Below the pieces are notes generated by a model that searched no databases, was not told the origin of the DNA, and saw nothing but the letters and a program-made list of their open reading frames with translations. From Phycisphaerales bacterium UBA1845 (lineage in GTDB: Bacteria; Planctomycetota; Phycisphaerae; UBA1845), in the NCBI GenBank assembly GCA_002338715.1, contig DDIR01000094.1, positions 498 to 10,821 of the forward strand: a stretch of DNA of 10,324 bases, in the 5' to 3' direction. A program made the translations under genes and the position numbers. This document shows positions 1-6,389 of this stretch, in pieces. Numbering within the stretch: position 1 is the stretch's first letter; each line of letters opens with the position of its first letter.

Positions 1-1174
1 GATGGTGACGGCTGGCATCTATATGATGGTGCGTTGCGGCGTGATCTTCGCGGCGTCTGATGCGGTCACGATGTTCATTGCCATCCTCGGAGCGGCCACC
101 GCGATCTTTGCGGCGACGATCGCCCTCGTGCAAACCGACATGAAGCGGATTCTCGCTTACTCAACCATCAGCCAGCTCGGTTACATGTTCCTCGGAGTTG
201 GTTGCCTAGCGGCTGGCTCAGCCGTCTTCCACCTGATGACGCACGCCTTCTTCAAAGCCCTGCTCTTCCTCGGTGCGGGAAGCGTCATGCACGCGATGGG
301 CGGCATCATCGATGTCCGTCGTTTCGGCGGGTTGAAACGCATCCTGCCGGTGACCTACCTGACCATGCTGATCGGGTCGGCTGCCCTTGCAGGCTTCCCG
401 CTGCTCGCAGGCTTCTGGAGCAAAGACGAAATTGTTCACGCGGCGTTTAACCGCCACGTGTTGCTTGGCATCGTCGGACTCGTAACGGCGCTGCTCACGG
501 CGTTCTACACGTTCCGCATGATGTTCATGGCGTTCTGGGGTGAAGAGCGCGTACCGGATGGCGTCTCCGCCCACGAATCGGGCAAGTGGATTCTTACGCC
601 TCTGTGCGTTCTCGCGCTCGGTGCAATCGGCGCAGGATACTTCGGCGTCCACATTCATGGCGGCGGGTTTCTCGGATTCCTCGAACCGCACGGCGCGATT
701 CACCACTTCCTCGAACCGGTGACCGCCCCATTCGCCGCACACGCGCACGAAGCCCACGAAGCAGAAGCTGCCCACGGTTTCTTCGCCGCGATCGCCCATC
801 ACTGGTTGATGTATCTTTCGGCGCTGCTGTCGATCGTCGGCATCATCGTCGCTTACGTCTGCTACGTTCAGCGTCCATGGGTGCCACAGGTTGTCCGGGC
901 GACGTTCCCGAAAGCGCACTTTGTGTTGCTGCACAAATACTTCGTGGATGAGTTCTATCACGCGGCGATTGTGGCGCCGCTTCGTCGACTCGGACAGCTC
1001 TGCTACCAAGCCGACGTCTTCTTGATCGACGGCATCGTCTGGACCATCACCGTGATTCCGCGGATGTTTGGCCAATCGTGGCGAACGCTGCAAACCGGTG
1101 CGCTGCAAGGCTACGGTCTGGGGATGGCAGCCGGTCTCGCGCTGATTATTGTTTTGGTGATGATCACGACGTAA
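1..1174 (+). CDS. nuoL: NADH-quinone oxidoreductase subunit L, C-terminal part (5' truncated by window)
   Basis: This is the proton-pumping antiporter-like subunit L at the far end of the complex I membrane arm, in the cytoplasmic membrane. The 390 codons visible are roughly the last 60% of a usual NuoL of over 600 residues; the true start lies before the window. Counting from the ATG at position 2, the classic loop V-Q-T-D-x-K-R-x-L-A-Y-S-T is at residues 43-55, the H-L-M-T-H-A-F-F-K helix at 77-85 (H77, H81 and K85 match E. coli H334, H338 and K342), and W-S-K-D-E-I at 139-144 (K141/D142 match K399/D400). The end carries the K-Y-F-V-D-E-F-Y motif, the long lateral helix and L-Q-T-G-A-L-Q-G-Y. 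A His/Glu/Ala-rich loop lies at residues 247-258. nuoM follows after 42 nt, so the genes are presumably co-transcribed. Identity is seen directly from family motifs. Confidence 0.97.
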   Translation, partial: MVTAGIYMMVRCGVIFAASDAVTMFIAILGAATAIFAATIALVQTDMKRILAYSTISQLGYMFLGVGCLAAGSAVFHLMTHAFFKALLFLGAGSVMHAMGGIIDVRRFGGLKRILPVTYLTMLIGSAALAGFPLLAGFWSKDEIVHAAFNRHVLLGIVGLVTALLTAFYTFRMMFMAFWGEERVPDGVSAHESGKWILTPLCVLALGAIGAGYFGVHIHGGGFLGFLEPHGAIHHFLEPVTAPFAAHAHEAHEAEAAHGFFAAIAHHWLMYLSALLSIVGIIVAYVCYVQRPWVPQVVRATFPKAHFVLLHKYFVDEFYHAAIVAPLRRLGQLCYQADVFLIDGIVWTITVIPRMFGQSWRTLQTGALQGYGLGMAAGLALIIVLVMITT

Positions 1175-1216
1175 CCCAATGTGTTCGGCCTTTAGGGCTT
1201 AGAAGGTAAACGTACC

Positions 1217-2968
1217 GTGGATTTTGTCTCAAACTGGATACTGACGGCCATCATCTTCATGCCGGTTCTCGGCGCGGTGTACGTGTGGTTTGGCAGTGGC
1301 AATCGCCTCCCGCAAATCCGCAGCGCCGCGATGATCGGCTCGATGCTGACGCTGCTTCTCGTCGTCTGGGCTGCGAGCCTGCACAGCCAGGGGCAGGGTC
1401 AGACGGTCGATGGTTACGGTCTGTACCACAGTTCCAATTGGATCGCCGATGGTGACAGCCGCATCGACGTCAATTACACCGTCGGCATCGACGGCGTCAG
1501 CAAGTGGCTGCTGGTGCTCACCGCGTTTCTCTCACCGCTGGCGATCTGGGCGAGTTTCTCGTCGATCACCAACCGGGCGAAGGAATACTACTGCCTGCTG
1601 CTGCTATTGGAGTCGGGCATGCTCGGTGTGTTCTGCGCACTCGACCTGCTCCTCTTCTACGTTTTCTTTGAATTCACGCTCATCCCCCTGTTCTTCTTGA
1701 TCGGAACCTGGGGCGGGCAGGAACGCGCTCGGGCGGCGACCAAGTTCTTCCTGTTCACGGTGGCGGGCAGCGTGCTGACCTTCGCTGGCGTTTTGTATCT
1801 TGCGTACCATCAATATCAGTACGGCGGATCGGGCGTCTTCTCGCTCAATATCCCGACGCTGGTGCATCACGGACAAAGCGGTTTGATACCTGCTGGCGTT
1901 CAGTGGTGGATCTTCCTCGGGCTCGTCGCCGGGTTCGCGGTCAAGGTTCCGCTCTTTCCGTTGCACACGTGGCTGCCCCTCGCCCACACCGAAGCGCCGA
2001 CCGCGGGCAGTGTGTTGCTCGCCGGCGTTTTGCTGAAGCTCGGGACGTATGGCTTCGTGCGACTCGCCCTTCCGATTCTGCCCGCAGGGGCTGAAGCCTT
2101 CGCCCATTTCATGTCGGTGATGGCCATCGCGGGAATCATCTACGGTGCACTCGCCGCATGGGCACAGGAAGACGTCAAGAAACTCGTCGCCTACTCATCG
2201 GTGTCGCACATGGGCTTCTGCGTGCTCGGCATGTTCAGCCTGAAGATGGCCGGCGTCACCGGTTCGGTGATGTACATGCTCAACCACGGGCTGTCGACGG
2301 CTGCCCTCTTCCTCGTCGTCGGCATGATCTACGAACGCTATCACACCCGCGACATGAACAAAATCGGCGGACTCGCCCGGCAGATGCCAGTGATGGCCGT
2401 CTTCCTGATCATCTTCACGCTCAGCAGCATCGGACTGCCCGGCCTAAACGGATTCATCGGCGAAATGCTCGTGCTCATCGGGACGGCATCCTCCGGTGAA
2501 ACGCACGACGGTCTGATCGCAGGCCCGCTGGGGATGGCGTATGCAGTACCAGCCGCCACCGGGATTGTGCTTGGTGCGATCTACATGCTCTGGATGTGTC
2601 GCCGCGTGCTGTTCGGACCGGTCAACGAACCGCCCGGAACGCCCGACACGTCAGCCGGTTTGCCGCCGGACCTCAATGGTCGCGAAATCGGCATCCTCGC
2701 GCCGATCGCGGTTCTGTGTCTGGTCATTGGTGTTTGGCCCAAGCCGATGATCGAATCGATGCAGCCGGCGATCGAAGAACACATTCTGGCGTCGCGCGTC
2801 GTTGATGGGGATATGGACGTTGCCCAAAAGAACGCAGACGCAGTTGAACAGGAAACAGGCATCGCCTTTATGATTTCCAAAGACGCAGATTCAAAACCAA
2901 TCGACTTCGACCACGCTGGCGAATCGAAAGAAGTGACTGAAGAGTCGGGGGTGCGAAATGGATCTTAG
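1217..2968 (+). CDS. nuoM: NADH-quinone oxidoreductase subunit M
   Basis: This is the second antiporter-like proton-pumping subunit of complex I, a polytopic membrane protein of 583 residues. The start is GTG, with AGAAGG at 1201-1206 ten nt upstream and an in-frame stop at 1193-1195, so no longer start is possible. The key charges are in place: E152 in the F-F-E-F-T-L-I-P helix (E. coli E144), K243 in F-A-V-K-V-P (K234), K274 in L-L-K-L-G-T-Y-G (K265), H331 and H357, and E416 in G-F-I-G-E-M (E407). The signature H-T-W-L-P-L-A-H-T-E-A-P-T lies at 250-262. Family members usually run to about 500-510 residues; here a hydrophilic, acidic tail of about 60 residues follows the last membrane helix. 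The 3' end overlaps nuoN by 11 nt, which suggests translational coupling. Confidence 0.98.
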   Translation: MDFVSNWILTAIIFMPVLGAVYVWFGSGNRLPQIRSAAMIGSMLTLLLVVWAASLHSQGQGQTVDGYGLYHSSNWIADGDSRIDVNYTVGIDGVSKWLLVLTAFLSPLAIWASFSSITNRAKEYYCLLLLLESGMLGVFCALDLLLFYVFFEFTLIPLFFLIGTWGGQERARAATKFFLFTVAGSVLTFAGVLYLAYHQYQYGGSGVFSLNIPTLVHHGQSGLIPAGVQWWIFLGLVAGFAVKVPLFPLHTWLPLAHTEAPTAGSVLLAGVLLKLGTYGFVRLALPILPAGAEAFAHFMSVMAIAGIIYGALAAWAQEDVKKLVAYSSVSHMGFCVLGMFSLKMAGVTGSVMYMLNHGLSTAALFLVVGMIYERYHTRDMNKIGGLARQMPVMAVFLIIFTLSSIGLPGLNGFIGEMLVLIGTASSGETHDGLIAGPLGMAYAVPAATGIVLGAIYMLWMCRRVLFGPVNEPPGTPDTSAGLPPDLNGREIGILAPIAVLCLVIGVWPKPMIESMQPAIEEHILASRVVDGDMDVAQKNADAVEQETGIAFMISKDADSKPIDFDHAGESKEVTEESGVRNGS

Positions 2969-4550
2969 CGCATACTTCCCCGGGTTCCTTCCCGAGTTGG
3001 TCATGGTGGTTGGTGCGTGCGCCGTACTGCTTCTCGGCGCGCCGGCGCGGGCGGCGGTCCCTGGCGACATGTCGAAACAGGCGCCGGGCATGTTGGCGAT
3101 CATCGTCACATTCACCGCGCTGATCATCTCGCTTTGGCTGGGGCATCCTGCATCTGAAGCTGCGTGTCCTCCGGGGCTGATGGCGTCTGACCTTTTGTAC
3201 TACGTGCGCATCGGCGGGCTGGGCGTTGGCGTGATCCTGCTGTTCGCCAACCTGCATCTGCCCGTTGCCAACGAACGCGCCGAATTCTTCTCGATGATTT
3301 TGTTTTCGTTGACCGGTTTGCTCATCACTGCTGCCGCCAACGATTTACTCGTGCTGTTCTTCGCCATCGAACTCGTCAGCGTGCCGACGTACATCCTCGT
3401 CGCCCTCACGCGTGAAGATAAACGCGCTTCCGAAGCCAGCGTGAAGTACTTCTTCCTCGGCGCGATGGCCGCTGCGATCATGGTCTACGGATTCAGCTTC
3501 CTTTACGGTGCTCTCGGCGGCTCGACGACGATCGCGGGCCCAGACTCCATGACGTCAGCCGCTGCATCAACCAACACCAACACCGCCCTCATCGTCGCGG
3601 GCTTGCTGCTCTCGTTCGCAGGCGTCTTCTTCAAGTTGGCGGCTGTCCCGTTTCATTCGTATGTCGCCGACGTTTACGAAGGTGCGTCGTCGACCATCAG
3701 CGGGTTGCTCGGATTTCTACCGAAGTTCGCCGGTCTCGTCGCAGCCGTCAAATTGCTCAGCATCTTCGCTTGGGATGTTCCGCCACAGGTTCTATGGGTG
3801 CTTTGGATCGTAGCCGCTGTCACCATGACGGTCGGAAACACCATCGCCCTCTTGCAGCGGAACGTCAAACGCATCCTCGCGTACTCCAGCGTCGCCCACA
3901 GCGGTTACATGATGATCGGGTTGATCGTCGGGCCGAGCTTGCTGGCCGGTGCGGGACCGATGCGTGACGGCGTTTCCGCGATGCTCTTTTACATGGTGAT
4001 TTACGGCGCGATGAATCTCGGTGCGTTTGCGGTGCTCGGCACACTCGCCAAATCGGGCGAGAGCGTTGAAGACATCGCCGACATCGAAGGACTGCACCAG
4101 CGTCATCCCGGCCTTGCTTTGGCGATGGCGCTTTGCATCTTCAGTCTGATGGGATTCCCACCGACAGCCGGTCTGCTCGGAAAGGTCTACGTCTTCTCCA
4201 GCGCGTTTTCCGTCGGAGCGGACCATCCGTTCGGCGGCCCGTTGGTGGTGCTTGCGGTCATTGGCGTGATCAACTCCGCAATCGGCGCTGCGTATTACCT
4301 GAGAATCGTCGCCGCCTGCTACAACCGTGAATCGCGCACCGAGACGCAGGTGGTTGGCGGTCCGGCACTTCGCTTGGCTGTGGTGGTTTGCAGCGGATTG
4401 ATGCTGCTGCTCTTTATCAAGCCATCGCTCATCAGTCGCGACGCCAAGTCAGCGGCGGCTACGGTGGTGACCAAGCAGGTGGTGACAAAGAATCTCGCGC
4501 GGGCTTCGGTTACGCCGCAAGTCGCTGAACCGGATTCGGCGACGCCGTAA
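2958..4550 (+). CDS. nuoN: NADH-quinone oxidoreductase subunit N
   Basis: This is the third antiporter-like subunit of complex I, 530 residues and polytopic. The ATG lies inside the end of nuoM, behind the G-rich stretch at 2947-2951. The expected membrane charges are visible: E138 in F-F-A-I-E-L-V-S (E. coli E133), K163 in E-A-S-V-K-Y-F-F-L-G (K158), K226 in F-F-K-L-A-A-V-P-F-H (K217), K256 in F-L-P-K-F-A-G (K247), and K409 in P-P-T-A-G-L-L-G-K (K395). The D-V-Y-E-G-A motif at 238-243 and the R-N-V-K-R-I-L-A-Y-S-S loop at 301-311 are typical. A Ser/Asn/Thr-rich loop at about 197-209 and a short polar tail after residue 493 are mild additions. It is the last gene of the nuo operon in the window and faces a convergent gene after 145 nt. 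Confidence 0.98.
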   Translation: MDLSAYFPGFLPELVMVVGACAVLLLGAPARAAVPGDMSKQAPGMLAIIVTFTALIISLWLGHPASEAACPPGLMASDLLYYVRIGGLGVGVILLFANLHLPVANERAEFFSMILFSLTGLLITAAANDLLVLFFAIELVSVPTYILVALTREDKRASEASVKYFFLGAMAAAIMVYGFSFLYGALGGSTTIAGPDSMTSAAASTNTNTALIVAGLLLSFAGVFFKLAAVPFHSYVADVYEGASSTISGLLGFLPKFAGLVAAVKLLSIFAWDVPPQVLWVLWIVAAVTMTVGNTIALLQRNVKRILAYSSVAHSGYMMIGLIVGPSLLAGAGPMRDGVSAMLFYMVIYGAMNLGAFAVLGTLAKSGESVEDIADIEGLHQRHPGLALAMALCIFSLMGFPPTAGLLGKVYVFSSAFSVGADHPFGGPLVVLAVIGVINSAIGAAYYLRIVAACYNRESRTETQVVGGPALRLAVVVCSGLMLLLFIKPSLISRDAKSAAATVVTKQVVTKNLARASVTPQVAEPDSATP

Positions 4551-4695
4551 TTCCTGCGTGGCCTTTCCCTTTTTGTCCCTGCGGCACGAACACCCGTACT
4601 CACCAAGATTGACTTTGTTTTCTTCTGGATTCCCGCCTGCGCGGGAATGACGGCTTGTGGCATCAATGCGTCTTCGCGAAATAACTTTGCGTGTT
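4551..4695. other. Convergent intergenic gap between nuoN and the pseudopilin gene
   Basis: No gene is supported here. The stretch separates two converging genes and holds one clear structure, the perfect inverted repeat at 4629-4648. A T-rich run lies just before it on the plus strand (4613-4626) rather than after it, so no classical intrinsic terminator is visible for either direction. Confidence 0.7.
4629..4648. repeat. Perfect 8-bp inverted repeat of the ATTCCC-N8-GGGAAT type
   Basis: The sequence is ATTCCCGC, a CTGC loop, then GCGGGAAT: a perfect 8-bp stem with a 4-nt loop. It fits the 20-bp consensus known as dRS3 in Neisseria, and similar units are scattered in the intergenic DNA of many bacteria. 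Read on the minus strand, the flanks give the repeat-derived peptide V-I-P-A-Q-A-G-I-Q often seen in spurious ORF predictions. Its position between two converging genes would suit a bidirectional 3'-end hairpin, although no T-tract follows it. Only one copy is in the window, so its dispersed nature here is inferred from family knowledge. Confidence 0.6.
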
Positions 4696-5679
4696 TCAGC
4701 GGGCGGTCATGTAATCTGGCGGCCAATCTCCCCCGCCTTGATCGATCCAATGGCTGAAGGCGAGCAATTTGCGCCGGGTCGATTCTTTGAACCACGCGTC
4801 ACCGTCTTCCCACCAATCGGTAAACGCTGAACCTTTGACAAACTCGGCGTGACCGTCGCGGTACGACACGTTGCTTCCCGTTTCGTGGGCGATTTTGTCG
4901 ATGTTGGGAGCCGCAATATCATGAGCAATCGCGGTGCGCGGTTTGATCCGATCCCATGGTACACCGGTTAAGCCCACGCGACGTTCAAAGCTGGACTGCG
5001 TGTGATTCACCCAGTTGGGATGATCGGGACGCCACATCGTTTCAACGCGAGGCGGCCAGGGGTTGATCGGCGTGTTCCATGCGAAGTCGGGATTCTTCAC
5101 CGACGGGCAGAAAAAGACTTTCGGGTCTTTCACTTCGCCCGACTTCCACATGAGTCCAAAATTCCACCAATGACCCGGCTCGGGTCCGGGTGGCGGTGGA
5201 TTTGAAACTTGAAACAGATGAAAGCGATGATGCATCGCCGACAACCAGACTTGGTTGTCATTGTTGGTGTTGAGCAGTTCGTCGAAATACTCGGGGCCAA
5301 ACCCGCCAATGTCCACCGGTTTCCACTCGCACGGCGAATCGGTCTCATCGCACCGCCAGTTGATGTCCACGCCGCGCCGCGCAAGCTGCGGTGCCGATCC
5401 AAAATCGATTCCATAAAGCTCCCAGGTGTTCGACAATCCGCGCAAATGCGACAGACAAACCACCCGCCGCGCCTGTTCGCGCGCTTTCTTCAACGTCGGA
5501 ACAAGCATTGCAACGAGAAGTGCAATGATGGAAATGACCACGAGCAGTTCGACCAGCGTGAATGCGCCGGAAGCCTGCTTTCGTTTTGAATTGAGCTGTT
5601 TGAGGTAATCGCCGATTGGAATCAACCCCGACCGTTGCCCAGCCCCTTGAATATATCGGCTGGCGATTGGCGACTCCAA
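4696..5679 (-). CDS. Prepilin-type N-terminal cleavage/methylation protein with H-x9-DG motif (pseudopilin-like)
   Basis: A 327-residue pseudopilin-like protein, expected to be processed by a type IV prepilin peptidase and held in the cytoplasmic membrane by its N-terminal helix; its specific role is unknown. A positively charged leader (K32, R33, K34) precedes A-F-T-L-V-E-L-L-V-V, with predicted cleavage before F40 and the conserved Glu at +5 (E44). Ala at -1 in place of Gly is common in planctomycete homologues. The hydrophobic helix spans 41-60, followed by R-V-V-C-L-S-H-L-R. A C-P-S motif sits at 191-193, and H265 to D275-G276 matches the H-x9-DG prepilin-associated motif exactly. The start is uncertain: the TTG at 5677-5679 is the longest choice, and a second TTG at 5623-5625 would give a 21-residue leader. 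Neither has a convincing Shine-Dalgarno, and no ATG lies upstream of the helix. The response regulator gene lies 57 nt upstream on the same strand. Confidence 0.88.
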   Translation of the reverse strand: MESPIASRYIQGAGQRSGLIPIGDYLKQLNSKRKQASGAFTLVELLVVISIIALLVAMLVPTLKKAREQARRVVCLSHLRGLSNTWELYGIDFGSAPQLARRGVDINWRCDETDSPCEWKPVDIGGFGPEYFDELLNTNNDNQVWLSAMHHRFHLFQVSNPPPPGPEPGHWWNFGLMWKSGEVKDPKVFFCPSVKNPDFAWNTPINPWPPRVETMWRPDHPNWVNHTQSSFERRVGLTGVPWDRIKPRTAIAHDIAAPNIDKIAHETGSNVSYRDGHAEFVKGSAFTDWWEDGDAWFKESTRRKLLAFSHWIDQGGGDWPPDYMTAR

Positions 5680-5703
5680 GAAGTTTTCGGTCGGCGCGCA
5701 GAG

Positions 5704-5721
5704 GTACCCCGGCTGGGGTAC
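5704..5721. repeat. Perfect 7-bp inverted repeat in the gap between the receiver and pseudopilin genes
   Basis: GTACCCC (5704-5710), a GGCT loop, then GGGGTAC (5715-5721). A further G:T pair can extend the stem. It occupies most of the 57-nt gap after the response regulator stop. No T-run follows on the minus strand, so it is not a standard terminator. It could be a weak attenuator, an mRNA-stabilising hairpin or a small dispersed repeat unit; the sequence alone does not decide. Confidence 0.5.
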
Positions 5722-5736
5722 TTGGAATTCGGTTTT

Positions 5737-6120
5737 TTAGTCGGAAGTCAGGAGTTTCTCGGCGTATTCGAGGAGTCGTTCCATGCGAAACGGCTTGCTG
5801 AGGTAGCCATCCACACCGCGACTTTCCGCCCAGGCTTTGTGACGGTTACCGGCATTTCCGGTGATCATGATGACGGACGGCTTGGTACCATCGCCCCGCT
5901 TGAGCTTGTCCATCACGAGGAATCCGCTGCGCTTGGGCAACATGGCATCGAGCACGACGAGATCCGGCGCATCGGTTTCGGCAATCGACACTGCGGCATC
6001 TCCGTCGGACGCAGTGCACACATTGGCCCCCGTCTCCTGCAGCGCAATCTGAATCGCCGACAGGATTTCCGGATCGTCGTCGACGACGAGAATCGTTTTA
6101 CCTTGAAATGGTTCGGACAA
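5737..6120 (-). CDS. Single-domain response regulator (CheY-like receiver)
   Basis: A 127-residue stand-alone phosphoacceptor domain with no DNA-binding or enzymatic output domain, so it probably acts by protein-protein contact within a two-component phosphorelay in the cytoplasm. All receiver landmarks are present: the acidic pocket D14-D15-D16 after I-L-V-V, the phosphorylation site D58 in V-V-L-D-A-M-L-P, switch Thr T87 in I-M-I-T-G, aromatic Y106, and K109-P110 in L-S-K-P-F. The TTG at 6118-6120 is preferred because GGGAGG lies 7 nt upstream. The open frame extends to another TTG at 6145-6147 that has no ribosome binding site and would add nine residues unlike a receiver. No histidine kinase is in the window, so its partner is unknown. 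A promoter-like pair lies about 100 nt upstream. Confidence 0.93.
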   Translation of the reverse strand: MSEPFQGKTILVVDDDPEILSAIQIALQETGANVCTASDGDAAVSIAETDAPDLVVLDAMLPKRSGFLVMDKLKRGDGTKPSVIMITGNAGNRHKAWAESRGVDGYLSKPFRMERLLEYAEKLLTSD

Positions 6121-6127
6121 TAGACAG

Positions 6128-6133
6128 CCTCCC
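6128..6133 (-). promoter_or_regulatory. Strong Shine-Dalgarno deciding the response regulator start
   Basis: GGGAGG on the minus strand, 7 nt before the TTG at 6118-6120. It is the reason for choosing this non-ATG start over the TTG 27 nt further upstream. Confidence 0.8.
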
Positions 6134-6227
6134 GTTGTCGCCTTCAAGAGTTAGCGTCGGTTGCTCCCATCCGCACTTCGATTTAGAAAAGAACCCCTCA
6201 CGCCCCCATGATTGGCATGACACCTAG

Positions 6228-6256
6228 AGTATAGGATCGACCCAGTGGCTATTCAA
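6228..6256 (-). promoter_or_regulatory. Sigma70-like promoter for the response regulator
   Basis: On the minus strand, TTGAAT (6251-6256) and TATACT (6228-6233) are separated by exactly 17 nt, matching the -35 consensus at 4 of 6 and the -10 consensus at 5 of 6 positions. It lies in the gap upstream of the response regulator and would give a leader of about 100 nt. The pseudopilin gene downstream may share the transcript. The match is seen in the sequence; activity is inferred. Confidence 0.55.
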
Positions 6257-6343
6257 ATAGTCGCCTGGATACGAAATCACCAGCCGCGATCCCGCAAGAC
6301 AGCGTAACAAAGCCCAATCGCCGTTGATCCTTTGCCCCCCGAT

Positions 6344-6384
6344 CCCCGAAATGTTTCTGATATGTCACATCGGGGAAACACCCC
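6344..6384. repeat. Two mutually exclusive hairpins just downstream of the second amidohydrolase gene
   Basis: CCCCGA (6344-6349) plus TGT (6352-6354) pairs with ACA (6367-6369) plus TCGGGG (6370-6375), giving nine pairs with a two-base bulge. The same GGGG at 6372-6375 can instead pair with CCCC at 6381-6384 around an AAACA loop. They begin about 5 nt beyond the amidohydrolase stop codon on the minus strand and could form the 3' end of that transcript, but no U-run follows, so calling this a terminator is only a possibility. Confidence 0.4.
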
Positions 6385-6389
6385 AGGAA

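Larger units (their letters stand above)
6121..6389. other. Gap between the second amidohydrolase and response regulator genes
   Basis: 269 nt with no supported gene. It holds the hairpin pair at 6344-6384 near the amidohydrolase end, the promoter-like pair at 6228-6256, an apparently unstructured leader of about 100 nt and the Shine-Dalgarno at 6128-6133. This layout suggests one transcription unit ends and another begins here. Confidence 0.6.

Noticed and set aside
218..1108. Long open frame antisense to nuoL (296 codons)
   Set aside because: It mirrors a well-supported nuoL frame, has Arg/His/Glu-rich composition typical of antisense reading of GC-rich genes, and shows no recognisable domain.
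4613..4648. Intrinsic terminator for nuoN at the ATTCCC hairpin
   Set aside because: The T-rich run precedes the hairpin on the plus strand and no T-run follows it in either direction, so it is listed as a repeat.
4319..4795. Minus-strand open frame spanning the end of nuoN and the convergent gap
   Set aside because: It overlaps two supported genes and includes the V-I-P-A-Q-A-G-I-Q peptide produced by the intergenic repeat, a known mark of spurious ORFs.
4696..6120. Receiver and pseudopilin as one split or fused gene, since both lie in the same minus-strand frame
   Set aside because: A TAA at 5737-5739 ends the receiver at the normal domain boundary, and the pseudopilin needs its own N-terminal leader, so two separate genes fit better.
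6121..6147. Longer response regulator start at the TTG at 6145-6147
   Set aside because: There is no ribosome binding site before it, and the extra residues come from the Shine-Dalgarno region of the better start.
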